The notes under the pieces: model-generated
Database searches by the model: none
What the model was told of the DNA's origin: nothing
The model's input: only the letters and a program-made list of their open reading frames with translations
Program-made: the position numbers and the translations under genes
Assembly: GCA_025769875.1 (NCBI GenBank)
Contig: JAGFNK010001300.1
Location: forward strand, 1 to 11,248
Reading direction: 5' to 3'
Source: Russula earlei
Lineage: Eukaryota > Basidiomycota > Agaricomycetes > Russulales > Russulaceae
DNA length: 11,248 bases
In this document: piece by piece, positions 1 to 8,013 of the stretch
Position numbering within the stretch: the first letter of the stretch is position 1
Layout of the letters: each line of letters begins with the position of its first letter

Positions 1-130
1 TGGGGATTTATGTCAACGAAGGTCCGATGACGCCCCTTCCGGACTCACTCTTGGGGCAGATCAGCCCCACTTCTGCGACAACTTGTGTTGGACAATTGTC
101 CGTTCCCAGGAATGCCAAAGCTACTCTTGT
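1..130 (+). pseudogene. F-box/LRR gene fragment (copy 0), truncated both sides
   Basis: These bases match copy A positions 2420-2548 almost base for base, that is, the middle of the leucine-rich region around PLPDSLLGR and NCPFPGMPKLLLS. I see only a few differences, including one extra G (cttggggcag here against cttaggcag in copy A), which shifts the frame. The left side is cut by the window edge. On the right the match stops abruptly after ctactcttgt, and unrelated sequence follows. The N-terminal F-box, if it existed, lies outside the window, and the C-terminal part is absent. It is a relic of the tandem family and cannot encode a complete protein. Confidence 0.85.
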
Positions 131-1145
131 AGAACACAGGTCCCGTTATACCCCACAACCATCTGTTGACATTTCTTCCAAGCGAACACTCATTGTTACG
201 TCTCTTGGAGGCACGCGGTTCTTGAGTCACTTACACACAAGGACACTGTATCGAATCTGAGCTAACTCTGTGGACCGTCTAGTGGAGTCCCTGGAAGCTT
301 GTTATACTTCCAAAAGCCAAGCTCGCTCAATCGATCTGGGGAACGAACGTTTGAATACAGTTGGTGTGACGCTGTGCGTGTAGTCGTTTACACAGGGCCA
401 CTCAATTAACTTGTCTTCCCTCAGACGATACTCACAGGCGGCATCGCCACCACGGACACGACCGCGCAACTAAAAGGAAAGGAAAGGGCGGCGAAAAGAG
501 CTCAGACGCGGGAAGTGACGTTACATCTTCGACGCGGCTACCTGCAGCGCCCGCCGCTACAATAATCGACCGGACATCTGGGTCATACCGACTCGGAAAG
601 CTGGATTCGGTGTTTCTTCATCCCGATTTGAAAGCCATGATGATGCGGTGTCACGTCGTACCGATGCCGTGAAGGAAAGGAGGAAGACTGAGGAGGACCG
701 CAATCTACATGACCGCTCCCAAGTCTCTTGACACAATCAATATGCGAGAACGTTGTGCAAACCGCCAGCCAACCGGATTTGTATCGCGTGTTTGAGAGCC
801 TGAGGTGTTGATCGAGGTGTCCGTGTGTTGCACGTCTTCCCTACTCCACTCATGACTATAGTTATATTCAACTTACATCGAACATGCCCAGGAATGAAGC
901 GAGCTGTCCGTGGTCAATGTGTGAAATACAATACGGAGCCAACATGAAGGTGTCACAAGGGTTGAGCACCGCGCTCGTACCTGATGGCCTTTGCTTAGAA
1001 CGCCATGTATAAACTGATACCTGTGATATACCCTATCAACTCACTCTGAATAACCTCGGCTGTCCAGGCCAACCTCATGTGGAGGACCTGCCGGTGACAG
1101 CGTGCTCATGCCCAAATATCTCAATCGACTCTAGGTTCGAGATGA
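131..1145. other. Intergenic stretch, no gene recognised
   Basis: About 1 kb follows the break of copy 0 without a recognisable gene on either strand. Two overlapping plus-strand frames are open for about 70 codons each. One spans roughly 425-672 and is rich in R, K, H and G. The other spans 519-731 and contains the segments RRYNNRPDIWVIP and RRTDAVKERRKTEED. Neither has an ATG near its start, and I cannot place either in a family. A decayed exon is possible. No tRNA, rRNA or clear repeat is seen. Confidence 0.4.
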
Positions 1146-1680
1146 GCTGGTAGAGACGAGACAGATAATTTCGCAGAACGGAAGGTGCAGATGAGATGGC
1201 AAAAAGGGAGCAGGAATATAACGCACCTACGTCGCGAAGCGCGCGGCATGACGTCCCTCGGTTCGTGCGTCCTGGCATGACTGGCGTGCGTCCGTGGCCG
1301 GCGTTGTTGATTGGCGAATCAGCTTCATGCAGATGACTACTACTGCTCTCATCTCGTAGATGTGACGATGGCACACTACTAGCGCTGGCGCGGCAAGGTG
1401 GCGTACCGAGCAGCGTAGAGATCACGGCCTGGATCGGAGGACAGCTGGGAATTGGCCGCGGGGAGTGAATGAGGTGCACTGCAACGGGACTTGTTGCATG
1501 TTGGAAACGGGAATTCGGTCGACGCGGGCTCGGGCGCGCAGAAGACGAGATGTCACTACACGGATGCGTGGATGCCAGTCACGGTGGACGAGCGGGAATG
1601 GCTCCGAGCTCGTCGGATGAGCTTCGATCACAAGGCCGACTGCCGTAGGCTGTACAGTGTGGGCAACGGGCACACATGAA
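1146..1680. repeat. Duplicated upstream block U, copy A
   Basis: This block aligns with 8501-9171 upstream of F-box copy C. Shared anchors include cagataattt, the run aaaaagggagcaggaat, gcgcggcatgacgt, tcctggcatgactggcgtgc, ggccggcgttgttgat, taccgagcagcgtagagatc, and ggccgcggggagtgaatgag. The two copies differ by small indels, by the ~160 bp foldback present only in the second copy, and by about 39 bp present only here at the foldback site (about 1363-1411). No conserved reading frame explains the similarity, so it is duplicated flanking DNA that may carry upstream regulatory sequence. Confidence 0.85.
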
Positions 1681-1863
1681 GGTGCTGGGCTGGAGTCTTG
1701 GATCCTCCTAGCATTAAGGATGAGTGTTGGAGTTTATCGGAATCCAACGCCTCGGAAGAATCAGGAGCCGAACAACTGGTCGTTTAGAAAGACATCACTT
1801 TACGTCTGCGATGGGAATGAATCAGTCGGGGGAAAAAAAGCTAGGAGTGGAGTGTAGGGAGGG
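1681..1863. other. Promoter-proximal segment mostly unique to copy A
   Basis: Between the end of block U and the TATA box there are about 180-200 nt here, against only about 38 nt at the equivalent place in copy C (9172-9206). The segment has a small hairpin (gttgga ... tccaac, near 1727-1750) and a run of seven A near 1834. There is no gene. It is either an insertion in copy A or a deletion in copy C, and it is the main promoter-proximal length difference between the two genes. Confidence 0.5.
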
Positions 1864-1866
1864 GAT

Positions 1867-1874
1867 TATATAAG
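1867..1874 (+). promoter_or_regulatory. TATA box of F-box copy A
   Basis: TATATAAG in the context gattatataagacgac. It lies about 76 nt before the 5'-UTR intron donor and about 134 nt before the chosen ATG, so a start of transcription near 1897-1905 would give a short, partly pyrimidine-rich leader. The same context recurs in copy C, where the element reads TACATAAG. An ATG at 1885 is probably upstream of the transcription start and therefore not used. Confidence 0.65.
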
Positions 1875-1949
1875 ACGACACGAGATGGCGCAGTGGTGTG
1901 GCTGCAACGTGCACCGCACCTTACTTTACGCTACATCCTCTCACTTTCT

Positions 1950-2002
1950 GTACGTCGACTCCTTTGTCACCCATCCCTCAAACAACTACTGATTGTGCAC
2001 AG
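1950..2002 (+). other. 5'-UTR intron of F-box copy A (53 nt)
   Basis: The donor is GTACGT at 1950, the branch-like CTGAT starts at 1989, and the acceptor CACAG ends at 2002. Length and signals fit basidiomycete introns. It ends five bases before the ATG at 2008. Copy C preserves the same intron, with CTAAT at the branch site, which satisfies the same CTRAY rule. Without splicing, TTG TGC ACA GTG TCC lies in frame upstream of the ATG but offers no ATG. Confidence 0.65.
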
Positions 2003-2007
2003 TGTCC

Positions 2008-3366
2008 ATGACGACCACTGACCAAGACGGGGTGACAATCAACACGCTCCCCGATAATGTCCTCGTGGACATATTCATATTTTATTTCAACACGGAAGGG
2101 GACCAGCTCTTAGAAACACTGCTCCGTGTGTGTCAAAGATGGCGAGCTTTGGTGTTGGCGTCGCCACGTCAGCTTGAACTGGAAAGTGTGTACACAGGAA
2201 CAGAACCGGTCTCAGAGTTCGCGAGGGACATCAGGCCAACCTGGCCGGTGGGGATACGTCCCACAGATTATTCATCCTCGATCTGTCGAAACATAACGGC
2301 TTTCCTCAACTCGAAGCACCTCCATCTCATACACGCAATATTTTTGTGGTCCATTACAGCTTCAGATTTGAAGAAATTGGTAGCAGCGATGGAGAAACCA
2401 TTCCCGGAGCTGAAATATCTGGGGATTTATGTCAACGAAGGTCCGATGACGCCCCTTCCGGACTCACTCTTAGGCAGATCAGCCCCACTTCTGCGACAAC
2501 TTGTGTTGAACAATTGTCCGTTTCCAGGAATGCCAAAGCTACTCTTGTCAGCCACTCACCTTTGCCAACTTGACCTTCGGGATATTCCCCATTCCGGTTA
2601 CTTTTCGCCTCAGGATCTGGGCGCCGCCTTGTCGGTCATGTCCAGACTTGAATTCCTTCGCGTTGAATTCGAATCCCCTCGATATCCTGAAAGTCGACAT
2701 CCACTTTCGCTCACACGCTCTGTCCTCCCATCTCTCACCAAACTTGTGTTCGAAGGCGCTCACCAGTATTTGGAGGACTTACTGGCCCAAATCGAGGCTC
2801 CACTTCTCAGCCAACTCAAGATAGTGTTCTCTGAGGACCCCCACTTTGTCGTCCCACAACTTCACGAGTTGATCAGTCATGCAGAAGCGTTCAAGAAATG
2901 CCACAGAGCAATTGTGCACACTTCCGATCATGGAATCCGCTTCTCGGCTTTCAGAGAACTTTATTCTCCAGAGCTCTCCTTAATTGGGCATGGAGAGTTG
3001 GATCAGCTGCTTTCATCATTTGCCCGACTCTTCAACTCATCCTTGTCCTTCCTCTCCACTTTGGAGCAGCTCGACTTCTTGGATATTTCTACCCAAACTT
3101 CCAAAAATGGCATAGAAATTACTCAATGGCTGGAACTCCTAGAACCGTTCACTTCTGTAACGGATTTGCGCCTGCAACACCAAATTGCGTCCCATGTCTG
3201 CCGGGCGCTGGAGGAGCTCGCCGAAGAAAGAGTAAAACAAGTCCTACCAGCACTACAGAAAATCTTTTTGATCGGCGTCGGGGAGTCTGTTCCGAAATAT
3301 TTGCAAGGATTCGTCGCGGCGCGACAGCTCTTTGGTTGCCCCCGTCGCTGTCTGCCCCTGGGATGA
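2008..3366 (+). CDS. F-box domain protein with leucine-rich repeat-like region (copy A)
   Basis: Single-exon coding sequence of 452 residues, the only uninterrupted full-length copy here. I start it at ATG 2008, because the open frame upstream to 1993 has no ATG and crosses a splice acceptor. Residues ~10-54 form the F-box: TINTLPDNVLVDIF, then LLRVCQRWRALVLASPR, the surface expected to bind SKP1. From about residue 110 to the end come irregular leucine-rich segments (LKKLVAAM, PELKYLGIYV, LLRQLVLNNCPF, LCQLDLRDI, LPSLTKLVFEG, FTSVTDLRLQ), typical of the substrate-side domain in agaricomycete F-box proteins. The predicted role is substrate receptor of an SCF ubiquitin ligase; the target is unknown. 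The last eight residues differ from copies B and C because of one extra C in the run at 3339-3343; the sister copies read PVAV there. It has a TATA box and a 5'-UTR intron. Confidence 0.88.
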   Translation: MTTTDQDGVTINTLPDNVLVDIFIFYFNTEGDQLLETLLRVCQRWRALVLASPRQLELESVYTGTEPVSEFARDIRPTWPVGIRPTDYSSSICRNITAFLNSKHLHLIHAIFLWSITASDLKKLVAAMEKPFPELKYLGIYVNEGPMTPLPDSLLGRSAPLLRQLVLNNCPFPGMPKLLLSATHLCQLDLRDIPHSGYFSPQDLGAALSVMSRLEFLRVEFESPRYPESRHPLSLTRSVLPSLTKLVFEGAHQYLEDLLAQIEAPLLSQLKIVFSEDPHFVVPQLHELISHAEAFKKCHRAIVHTSDHGIRFSAFRELYSPELSLIGHGELDQLLSSFARLFNSSLSFLSTLEQLDFLDISTQTSKNGIEITQWLELLEPFTSVTDLRLQHQIASHVCRALEELAEERVKQVLPALQKIFLIGVGESVPKYLQGFVAARQLFGCPRRCLPLG

Positions 3367-3771
3367 CTACAGAAAAACAGCTAGTAACGTCTACTACCTT
3401 CTGTGCGATTGTCATTATTTGACTCCAAGCACCCTAGGAATGCACCATATGTGGAGTCTCCCATCTGACTAGAATTGTATGGTACATTGAACGCAACGCA
3501 GGTCACGGCCCCCGATATACGGAACAATCATGTGTTGAGGAAGCGCGCACTCACGCTGAGGCCTCTCGTTTCAGTCCGTCGTCGGCAGCGACATAGTGCC
3601 ATTGGACTGCGAGTGCGAGTGCACGGCCTCGCAGTGTTCGCTGCCGACTTGGTAACCACCATGGAATCACTCAGATACGTGCATATTCATCATCACCCCT
3701 TTTCATCTCTCGATCACTAGGCGAGCCTGTTCCCTTTCAGTCAATTGTCACACTTCTCCCTGTACTCTTTG
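3367..3771. repeat. Duplicated downstream block D, copy A: spacer part
   Basis: This non-coding stretch follows copy A and aligns with about 10685-11090 downstream of copy C. Shared anchors include ctagtaacgtc, the run cttctgtgcgattgtcatta, ttgtatggt, gtgagtgcgag-like text, and catattcatcatcacccctt. The first ~100 bases contain the out-of-frame continuation of the copy A coding sequence, up to a TAG at 3470-3472. It probably holds the 3' end of the F-box transcript and the upstream part of a second promoter. No AATAAA is seen. Confidence 0.75.
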
Positions 3772-3779
3772 TATATAAG
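3772..3779 (+). promoter_or_regulatory. TATA box inside block D
   Basis: TATATAAG in the context tttgtatataagcacctc, followed by a CT-rich and CA-rich stretch (ctcatactctctcaaacaacag) that resembles a fungal transcription start region. The equivalent in the second D copy reads tttgtgtatgagg, so the TATA motif is lost there. It would drive the ORF beginning near 3804, but only about 30 nt separate the two, so the leader would be extremely short or the true start codon lies further downstream. Confidence 0.45.
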
Positions 3780-3803
3780 CACCTCATACTCTCTCAAACA
3801 ACA

Positions 3804-4050
3804 GTGTCGTCATTGTCCCCCTTTCATTCGGCTGAGAAATCCCGTGTGAAGCACGGTCTCTATCACCATCACCTCAAACTTCTCTTCTCTCACCCTTCGA
3901 GTCATCGCTTCCACGATCCACGTCTCGCTGGGGTTCGCTGTCTTCTACTCTTTGGGTCAAGCCAGTTCCACGAACTCACCCGCGCGTCCCCGGACAGGCT
4001 GCACCATTGGCCTGCGTCTTGTTGGGTGCGGGAAACTTTGGCATTAGTTT
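3804..4050 (+). pseudogene. Decayed ORF in block D, homologous to the gene starting at 11125
   Basis: The sequence parallels the ORF at 11125, which starts with ATG and reads SFLSPFHSAENTRVK. Here the start codon is GTG (3804) and the protein reads SSLSPFHSAEKSRVK. About 60 nt in, an extra base (ctatcaccatcacctcaaac against ctataacatcgctccaaac) shifts the frame. Past the shift, the frame of the sister copy continues with NFSSLTL, IASTIHVSLGFAVFYSLG (possibly a membrane helix), then stops at a TAG near 4044. I do not recognise the family. A CT-rich untranslated leader that only looks coding remains a real alternative. Confidence 0.4.
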
Positions 4051-4076
4051 TGTCGACGATCGGCTTCAAAATTGCT

Positions 4077-4502
4077 CTTGACTTGTTAATGTTGGGCAGT
4101 AACACTTCCGGTCCTCCTCGATCGGACAATCTGAGAGTTTTCACTGGTGCAGATGTTGTGTGCCTTTGGAAGTGCCCGGCTGTGGCCAATGCGATGGCGC
4201 CAACTGGACCACAACTGAGACATGACCGTACGAGTCGGGGGCCATGACGGCTGGCCCAAAGCCGTGTGTCACGGTTGCGCCGTTCAACCGTCGCCGTTCA
4301 AATGCCAAATCGTCGCTGAGGGCGCTTGTGTCCGCAATGTCGAGCTCAACGATATCGTCACTGATGGCGCACTTGGGTATGCTCACAACGACGGGTCCTC
4401 GTGGTGGAAAGGCACCAGCGCACGGGCTGCGGGAAGGACGAGGCACGGCCGTAACAGGAGCGGGGGTGGTCGTCGCTACACATTGGGGCGCGTTCGGAAT
4501 GA
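4077..4502. repeat. Segment duplicated at 8009-8500
   Basis: Starting at cttgacttgtta (4077-4088) this segment aligns with the sequence directly after F-box copy B (8009-8020). Shared anchors are gtgcctttggaa, tgcccggctgtggc, gccgttc.aatgc, and the run ending cgcgttcgg.atg. The similarity is clear but more diverged than that of blocks U and D. It contains the 3' end of the minus-strand membrane-protein gene. In copy B it directly abuts the F-box stop codon, whereas here about 700 bp of block D intervenes. Confidence 0.7.
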
Positions 4503-5911
4503 GCAGGTACACAGAGATTGAAGGAACGTACGCGGTAGACTCTACGTTGACTGATCCTTCATAAGGCAACGGAGGAAAGTTATACTCCAAGGGGGAGTCC
4601 ATCCTGCGTGGAAGTCAGAACGGCAAATGGAACATATGATAGGGAACGCACATCTTCATGCCTTTATCTTCGTTGACGTATAACTCCTCTGGGTTTACGA
4701 CCACGGTTCTATGTAGCAGTCAGGATCTGGACTTCAAAGGAGGGGAAGAGACGTACAGATCGCTCCTCAACGTGCAATTCGAAGCATGGAGCCTGCCAGT
4801 GGGCCGCTCTGAATTCTCTCCATCTTTGACGCATATACTAACGTGGATAGCCCTGTCGGTAAGTACGGTGAATCTTAGCAGCGATGAGAGACATACGTGT
4901 CCAACTCGAATTGTGAGCCGGCCTTCGAAGCGATTTCCTCGTCGACGGTTCTAAAGAGCAGCCAGATTGGTCAAAGTCGACACAAGTTTGTTGCAGACGT
5001 ACCCATGACTAAACTTCAAAGACGCCGGCGCAGATCCCACATCTGCAGCTCTATTGCCACGTTTGATCGCCCTTCGATGCGCTCTTCGTTGTCTATAGTC
5101 TTTGAGGATGCCGCAAAGCTCGAAGATACGAATCCCCACGAGGTCAAGCACTCGACGAATGCATACTCTATGAAGAAGGGCCACTTCCACCCTCCATACG
5201 ACGGGTACACACGGGGACCGTCGACGCAAGACCAGAGATGCAGGCCAGCCAAATTGTCCGATGTGAGAAGAAGTGGCCGTCCGCAGGTTCGATGGTCTGG
5301 CGAGTCCGACAAAATGTGATAGACGCAAAGGCGGCGAATATGCCGGCGCCAATCCAGAATGGAATGGCACAAATGCACAAAGCGGCCTGGAGGTTGAGGC
5401 GCAGTGGAGCCGAGATTATTCCGAGGCCAAAGAGAGCGAGCTGTATCGCTGTGGTGAAGTACAGAAGAATGTTCCAGACGCCCCAAGAGTTTCTGCTGCT
5501 AGAAAAGGTATACGCCCAGATCTTCGTGATATTCTGCAAAAACCGTCAGTCGTCCAGGGCATACATACTAACAAGTAGCAACGCATACCTCGGCGGTGAC
5601 ACCACAGAAAATGCAGATCAACTTCGACAACGTATGAAAAATCTCATCGTGTCAGAAATGAAGAAACACAATGAAGGTGGTGTGGGCAATGGTCGAAGCG
5701 ACGAGAGAGGTGACCAGAACCTTTCTCACGTGTGGAGACTCTCTCCCGTGAGGAGTGGAAAGGATCTGAAGGCAACGAGCGTTGTGGTAATCAAACCGTC
5801 GCGGTCGGCATGGGAAGTGATAGCGGAAAGGACGATAGCAGCGGCGTTGGCTAAGATAACGACTGGGATGGTCGAGAGGAATATTGCCCAACGAGCACGG
5901 GTGCGCAGCTC
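4141..5911 (-). CDS. Multi-exon gene for a probable integral membrane protein (model provisional)
   Basis: I do not recognise the family. Reading the minus strand, 5911-5726 encodes a hydrophobic helix (RWAIFLSTIPVVILANAAAIV). After 5651-5589 (IFHTLSKLICIFCGVTAE) and a clean intron, 5533 to about 5190 encodes further helices (WNILLYFTTAIQLALFGLG, PFWIGAGIFAAFASITF). A third part ending at 5003 reads VEVALL ... RIFELCGILKDYRQRR and passes into a polar cytoplasmic-type tail. That tail comes from tiny exons at 4950-4897, 4852-4757, 4708-4652 and 4603-4532, all joining in frame at phase 2. The last exon is uncertain: with the 4531-4476 intron the stop is at 4358, without it at 4141. The N-terminal exon is not found. 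The frame changes near 5728 and between 5370 and 5168 without a good intron, so the gene may be damaged. It points towards F-box copy A. Confidence 0.5.
4476..4531 (-). other. Possible last intron of membrane-protein gene (56 nt)
   Basis: Donor GTACGT (minus strand, at 4531) and acceptor GTGTAG, but no convincing CTRAY branch site. The junction would be phase 2 like its neighbours. The unspliced frame stays open to 4141 and its acidic segment (ELDIADTSALSDDLAFE) has a diverged counterpart in the duplicate at 8300-8500. An alternative acceptor CCGCAG at 4427 would keep that frame. Confidence 0.35.
4604..4651 (-). other. Intron of membrane-protein gene (48 nt)
   Basis: Donor GTGCGT, branch CTGAC and acceptor CGCAG on the minus strand. 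The phase 2 junction gives KMMDSPLEY. Confidence 0.65.
4709..4756 (-). other. Intron of membrane-protein gene (48 nt)
   Basis: Donor GTACGT, branch CTGAC and acceptor CATAG on the minus strand. The phase 2 junction joins LRSD to TVVVNPEELYV. Confidence 0.7.
4853..4896 (-). other. Intron of membrane-protein gene (44 nt, or 59 nt with the alternative acceptor)
   Basis: Donor GTATGT on the minus strand. Acceptor GACAG ends at 4853, and a second acceptor CGTTAG ends at 4838. The two differ by 15 nt, so either keeps the frame and adds or removes five residues. No perfect branch site is seen. The junction is phase 2, joining FELD to the KDGENSERP exon. Confidence 0.55.
4951..5002 (-). other. Intron of membrane-protein gene (52 nt)
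   Basis: Donor GTACGT, branch TTGAC and acceptor TTTAG on the minus strand. The phase 2 junction joins SLKFSHG to TVDEEIASKAG. Confidence 0.7.
5534..5588 (-). other. Intron of membrane-protein gene (55 nt)
   Basis: Donor GTATGC, branch CTGAC ten bases before the acceptor TTTTTGCAG on the minus strand. The phase 0 junction joins CGVTAE to NITKIWAY and fuses two hydrophobic exons in frame. This is the clearest intron in the window. Confidence 0.75.
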
Positions 5912-6283
5912 TCAGTAGTCCCAGAACTGCATCCCAGCTCGTCGTCTGGATTGGTGGAGGGAGACGAGCAGGGGTAGGGGAATCGTTGCGAGAGGCGACG
6001 TGGCCTAACATGGAATATACTTACATCAGAGCTTACTGCGATTGATGCCCGGTGCCGTTGCTCGGTAGCAATATCAGCCCATCTATATCACTGATAGCGT
6101 ACGTCTTACTAAAGGGAGGCGAGCCAGGGATCTCTTTCTTTATGAATGAGATTGAACATTCGAGGGAATGGAGTGTCGGTTTCGGGCCGCCAGGGGCGCG
6201 TGCGGAGGAGCACGTTAGCGCAACACGGCGCGTCCCCGGGATTCTCTCTGCTGTTCTATTCAGATTCACTCCCCCGCATATCC
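5912..6283. other. Upstream region of membrane-protein gene; 5' exons unresolved
   Basis: The minus strand here has donor-like GTAAGT (near 6023) and GTAAGA, and a short ATG-led frame reading MFNLIHKERDPWLASL (about 6160-6110) ending near a GTAAGA donor. That would suit a first exon, but I could not join it to the first helix exon at 5911 in a consistent frame. An in-frame TGA (5912-5914) closes that exon upstream. On the plus strand the region lies directly before the coding-like sequence at 6284, so it may be a divergent promoter region. No TATA box is evident. Confidence 0.35.
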
Positions 6284-6641
6284 ATGACTCAATCGGACAC
6301 GCCCACCAAAACCGGAGCAAGCGCATCAGCCAGACCGAAAGGCAAGGCCTTATTTCCGTCAAAGTCCGACATTCTCGGCGTCAGAAAACGGAAAAGCTTC
6401 AAGAGGTTGTCAGTCGGGAATCGTCGAAGGGAAGAAGATGGCACTTATTACCCTCGCTCACGATGTCAACTGCGATGCTACCTCTTCTTCGTGGAGGGTA
6501 GTTCCACACGATCACCTTAGCTACCCCCAGACGCTACATCTCAGTACGAGCTCTCGCAGGTACGTCGAGCGATCTTCACCCCTGAAGTACCAAAACAGGC
6601 CTTACCGTTATCACGTCTCCTCACCACTCGGCTTCATCTAG
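6284..6641 (+). CDS. Unrecognised coding-like sequence, probably frameshifted or spliced
   Basis: An ATG at 6284 opens a basic, low-complexity N-terminus (TQSDTPTKTGASASARPKGK, then SKSDILGVRKRKSFKRL) that stays open to a TAG at 6518-6520. A second plus-strand frame, from ATG 6438 to 6641, looks more protein-like in its middle (HDVNCDATSSSWRVVPHDHL, then SYPQTLHLSTSSR) and contains a GTACGT donor after CTCGCAG. The two could be one gene joined by an unseen intron or broken by a frameshift. I find no family, no membrane segment and no homologous copy elsewhere in the window. It ends about 95 nt before F-box copy B begins. Confidence 0.3.
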
Positions 6642-6734
6642 TCATCACGGCCTTGCGCCCCCGTTCCTCGACTATGATTGGTAGTCCCATCCAAGATTCG
6701 TGGAAAGGAAAAAAATCAAATCTCTCGAGTATGT

Positions 6735-8013
6735 CTTTTGCAATGTCCATGACACCACTAACCAATCGATTTTTGGCCGGGTAACAATCAACACGCTCCC
6801 CGATGACGTCCTCGTGGACATATTTTATTTCTATGTGCCAGTGAATGATCGGGGGCTAGAAACAAGTGGATGGCATACATTGGTCCATGTGTGCCAAAGA
6901 TGGCGTCATATCGTGTTTGCATCTCCACGTTGCAATTTTTGTACACAGGAACAAGATCGATGTCTGAGATGCTGGACGTCTGGCCAGTCTTTCCAGTCGC
7001 GATGAGTTTCAGGACATATCAATCCTCGAACTGTGGAAACATAGCTGCTTCCCTCAAATCGAAGCACCACCATCGCATATGTAAATTTCACTTGGTCAGT
7101 GTTCCAACGTCATATTGGTAGGAAATATTGGCAGCAGCGATGCAGAAGCCATTGCCGCAGCTGACATCTCTGAAATTTTTGATGGAGGAAAATACGGCGA
7201 TGTTCGTTCCGGATTCGTTCCTAAGTGGATTGCGATGTCTCTCGTTGAGAATTTTTCCGTTTCCTGGAATCCTAAAACAGCCAACGGTTACTTTTCGACC
7301 CTGTCTTTGGTCGCCGCCCTGTCAGTCATGTATACGTTGTTGAATTCCAAACCCCTTGATCATGCCCCGATCCGGCAAGTCAACCTCCAACTCCACTCAC
7401 ATGCTCTGTTTTCCCTGCTCTCACTGGACTTATTTCCGCGGCGTTCACGAGTACTTGTCACGAACCGAGGCTCCCTTTCTCAATAGACGGACTCCCACTT
7501 TTGTTGTCCCACAACTTTATCAGTTGATCAGTCACAGAATCGTTTAAGACATGCCACAGAGCAATTGTAGGCCGCTCCGATTGTGGAATCCGATCGACGA
7601 TTCTTAGAGGGACGGGTATCTTCCTTCCGAACTGCAGCGTATCTTTGAATAGGCAGCTTTCACCTCTGGTACAGCTCTGCGGCTCATCCTCTTCCCTCTT
7701 CTCCACTTTGGTACGGCTCGACGTCGAGGATTGAAATTAGCAATTGTATTGGAATGACAGGGACACCACTCGGTGGCTGAAACTCCTGGCCCGGTTCATT
7801 GCTGTGAAGGATCTGCGCCTATCCAATCGAGTTGCGCGACATGTCTGCCAAACGCTGGAGGAGCTCGCCGAAGAAAGAGCAACGGGGTTGTTACCCGCGC
7901 CACGAAGCACTCACTCGACGGACCTCCCGCCATGGGAATCTGTTCCGGAATTTACTGAGCGATTCGTCGCCACGCGACAACTCTCTGGTGACCCCATCGC
8001 CGTCATTACTTGA
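6735..8013 (+). pseudogene. F-box/LRR pseudogene (copy B), heavily decayed
   Basis: The F-box is well preserved: VTINTLPDDVLVDIF followed by LVHVCQRWRHIVFASPR (about 6780-6930). The equivalent of the copy A and C start codon, ATG 6749, is put out of frame by a 1-nt deletion (atgacacc against atgacgacc) and meets a TAA within a dozen codons. After ASPR the homologous text continues through several frames: SMSEMLDVWPVFPVA, NIAASLKSKHHHRI, AAAMQKPLPQLTSLKF, then patches to about 7700. The C-terminal part is again readable from 7744 to the TGA at 8011 (LLARFIAVKDLRLSN, TLEELAEERA, WESVPEFTERFVATRQLSG, DPIAV). Many indels and stops exclude a functional product. Unlike A and C, it lacks the upstream block, promoter, UTR intron and block D. 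Confidence 0.85.

Noticed and set aside
27..260. ATG-led 77-codon plus-strand ORF at the left edge
   Set aside because: It runs through copy 0 into unrelated DNA. Its first part arises from the frameshifted LRR fragment and the rest has no support.
1075..1679. Minus- and plus-strand ORFs across block U
   Set aside because: Their frames are not conserved in the duplicate block at 8501-9171, so they look like chance ORFs.
1885..1887. Upstream ATG as start or regulatory uORF for copy A
   Set aside because: It lies only about 11 nt after the TATA box, probably before the transcription start, and is not conserved in copy C.
1993..2007. TTG at 1993 as the start of F-box copy A
   Set aside because: A nuclear fungal gene should start at ATG, and these bases overlap the end of a conserved intron; ATG 2008 is used instead.
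2346..3422. Additional ORFs overlapping F-box copy A in other frames and on the minus strand
   Set aside because: They are shadows of the 452-residue coding sequence, which alone matches the family pattern.
4028..4080. A dinucleotide-binding-like GAGNFG motif in a short plus-strand frame
   Set aside because: The open stretch is only about 19 codons with no domain context; it is best treated as chance.
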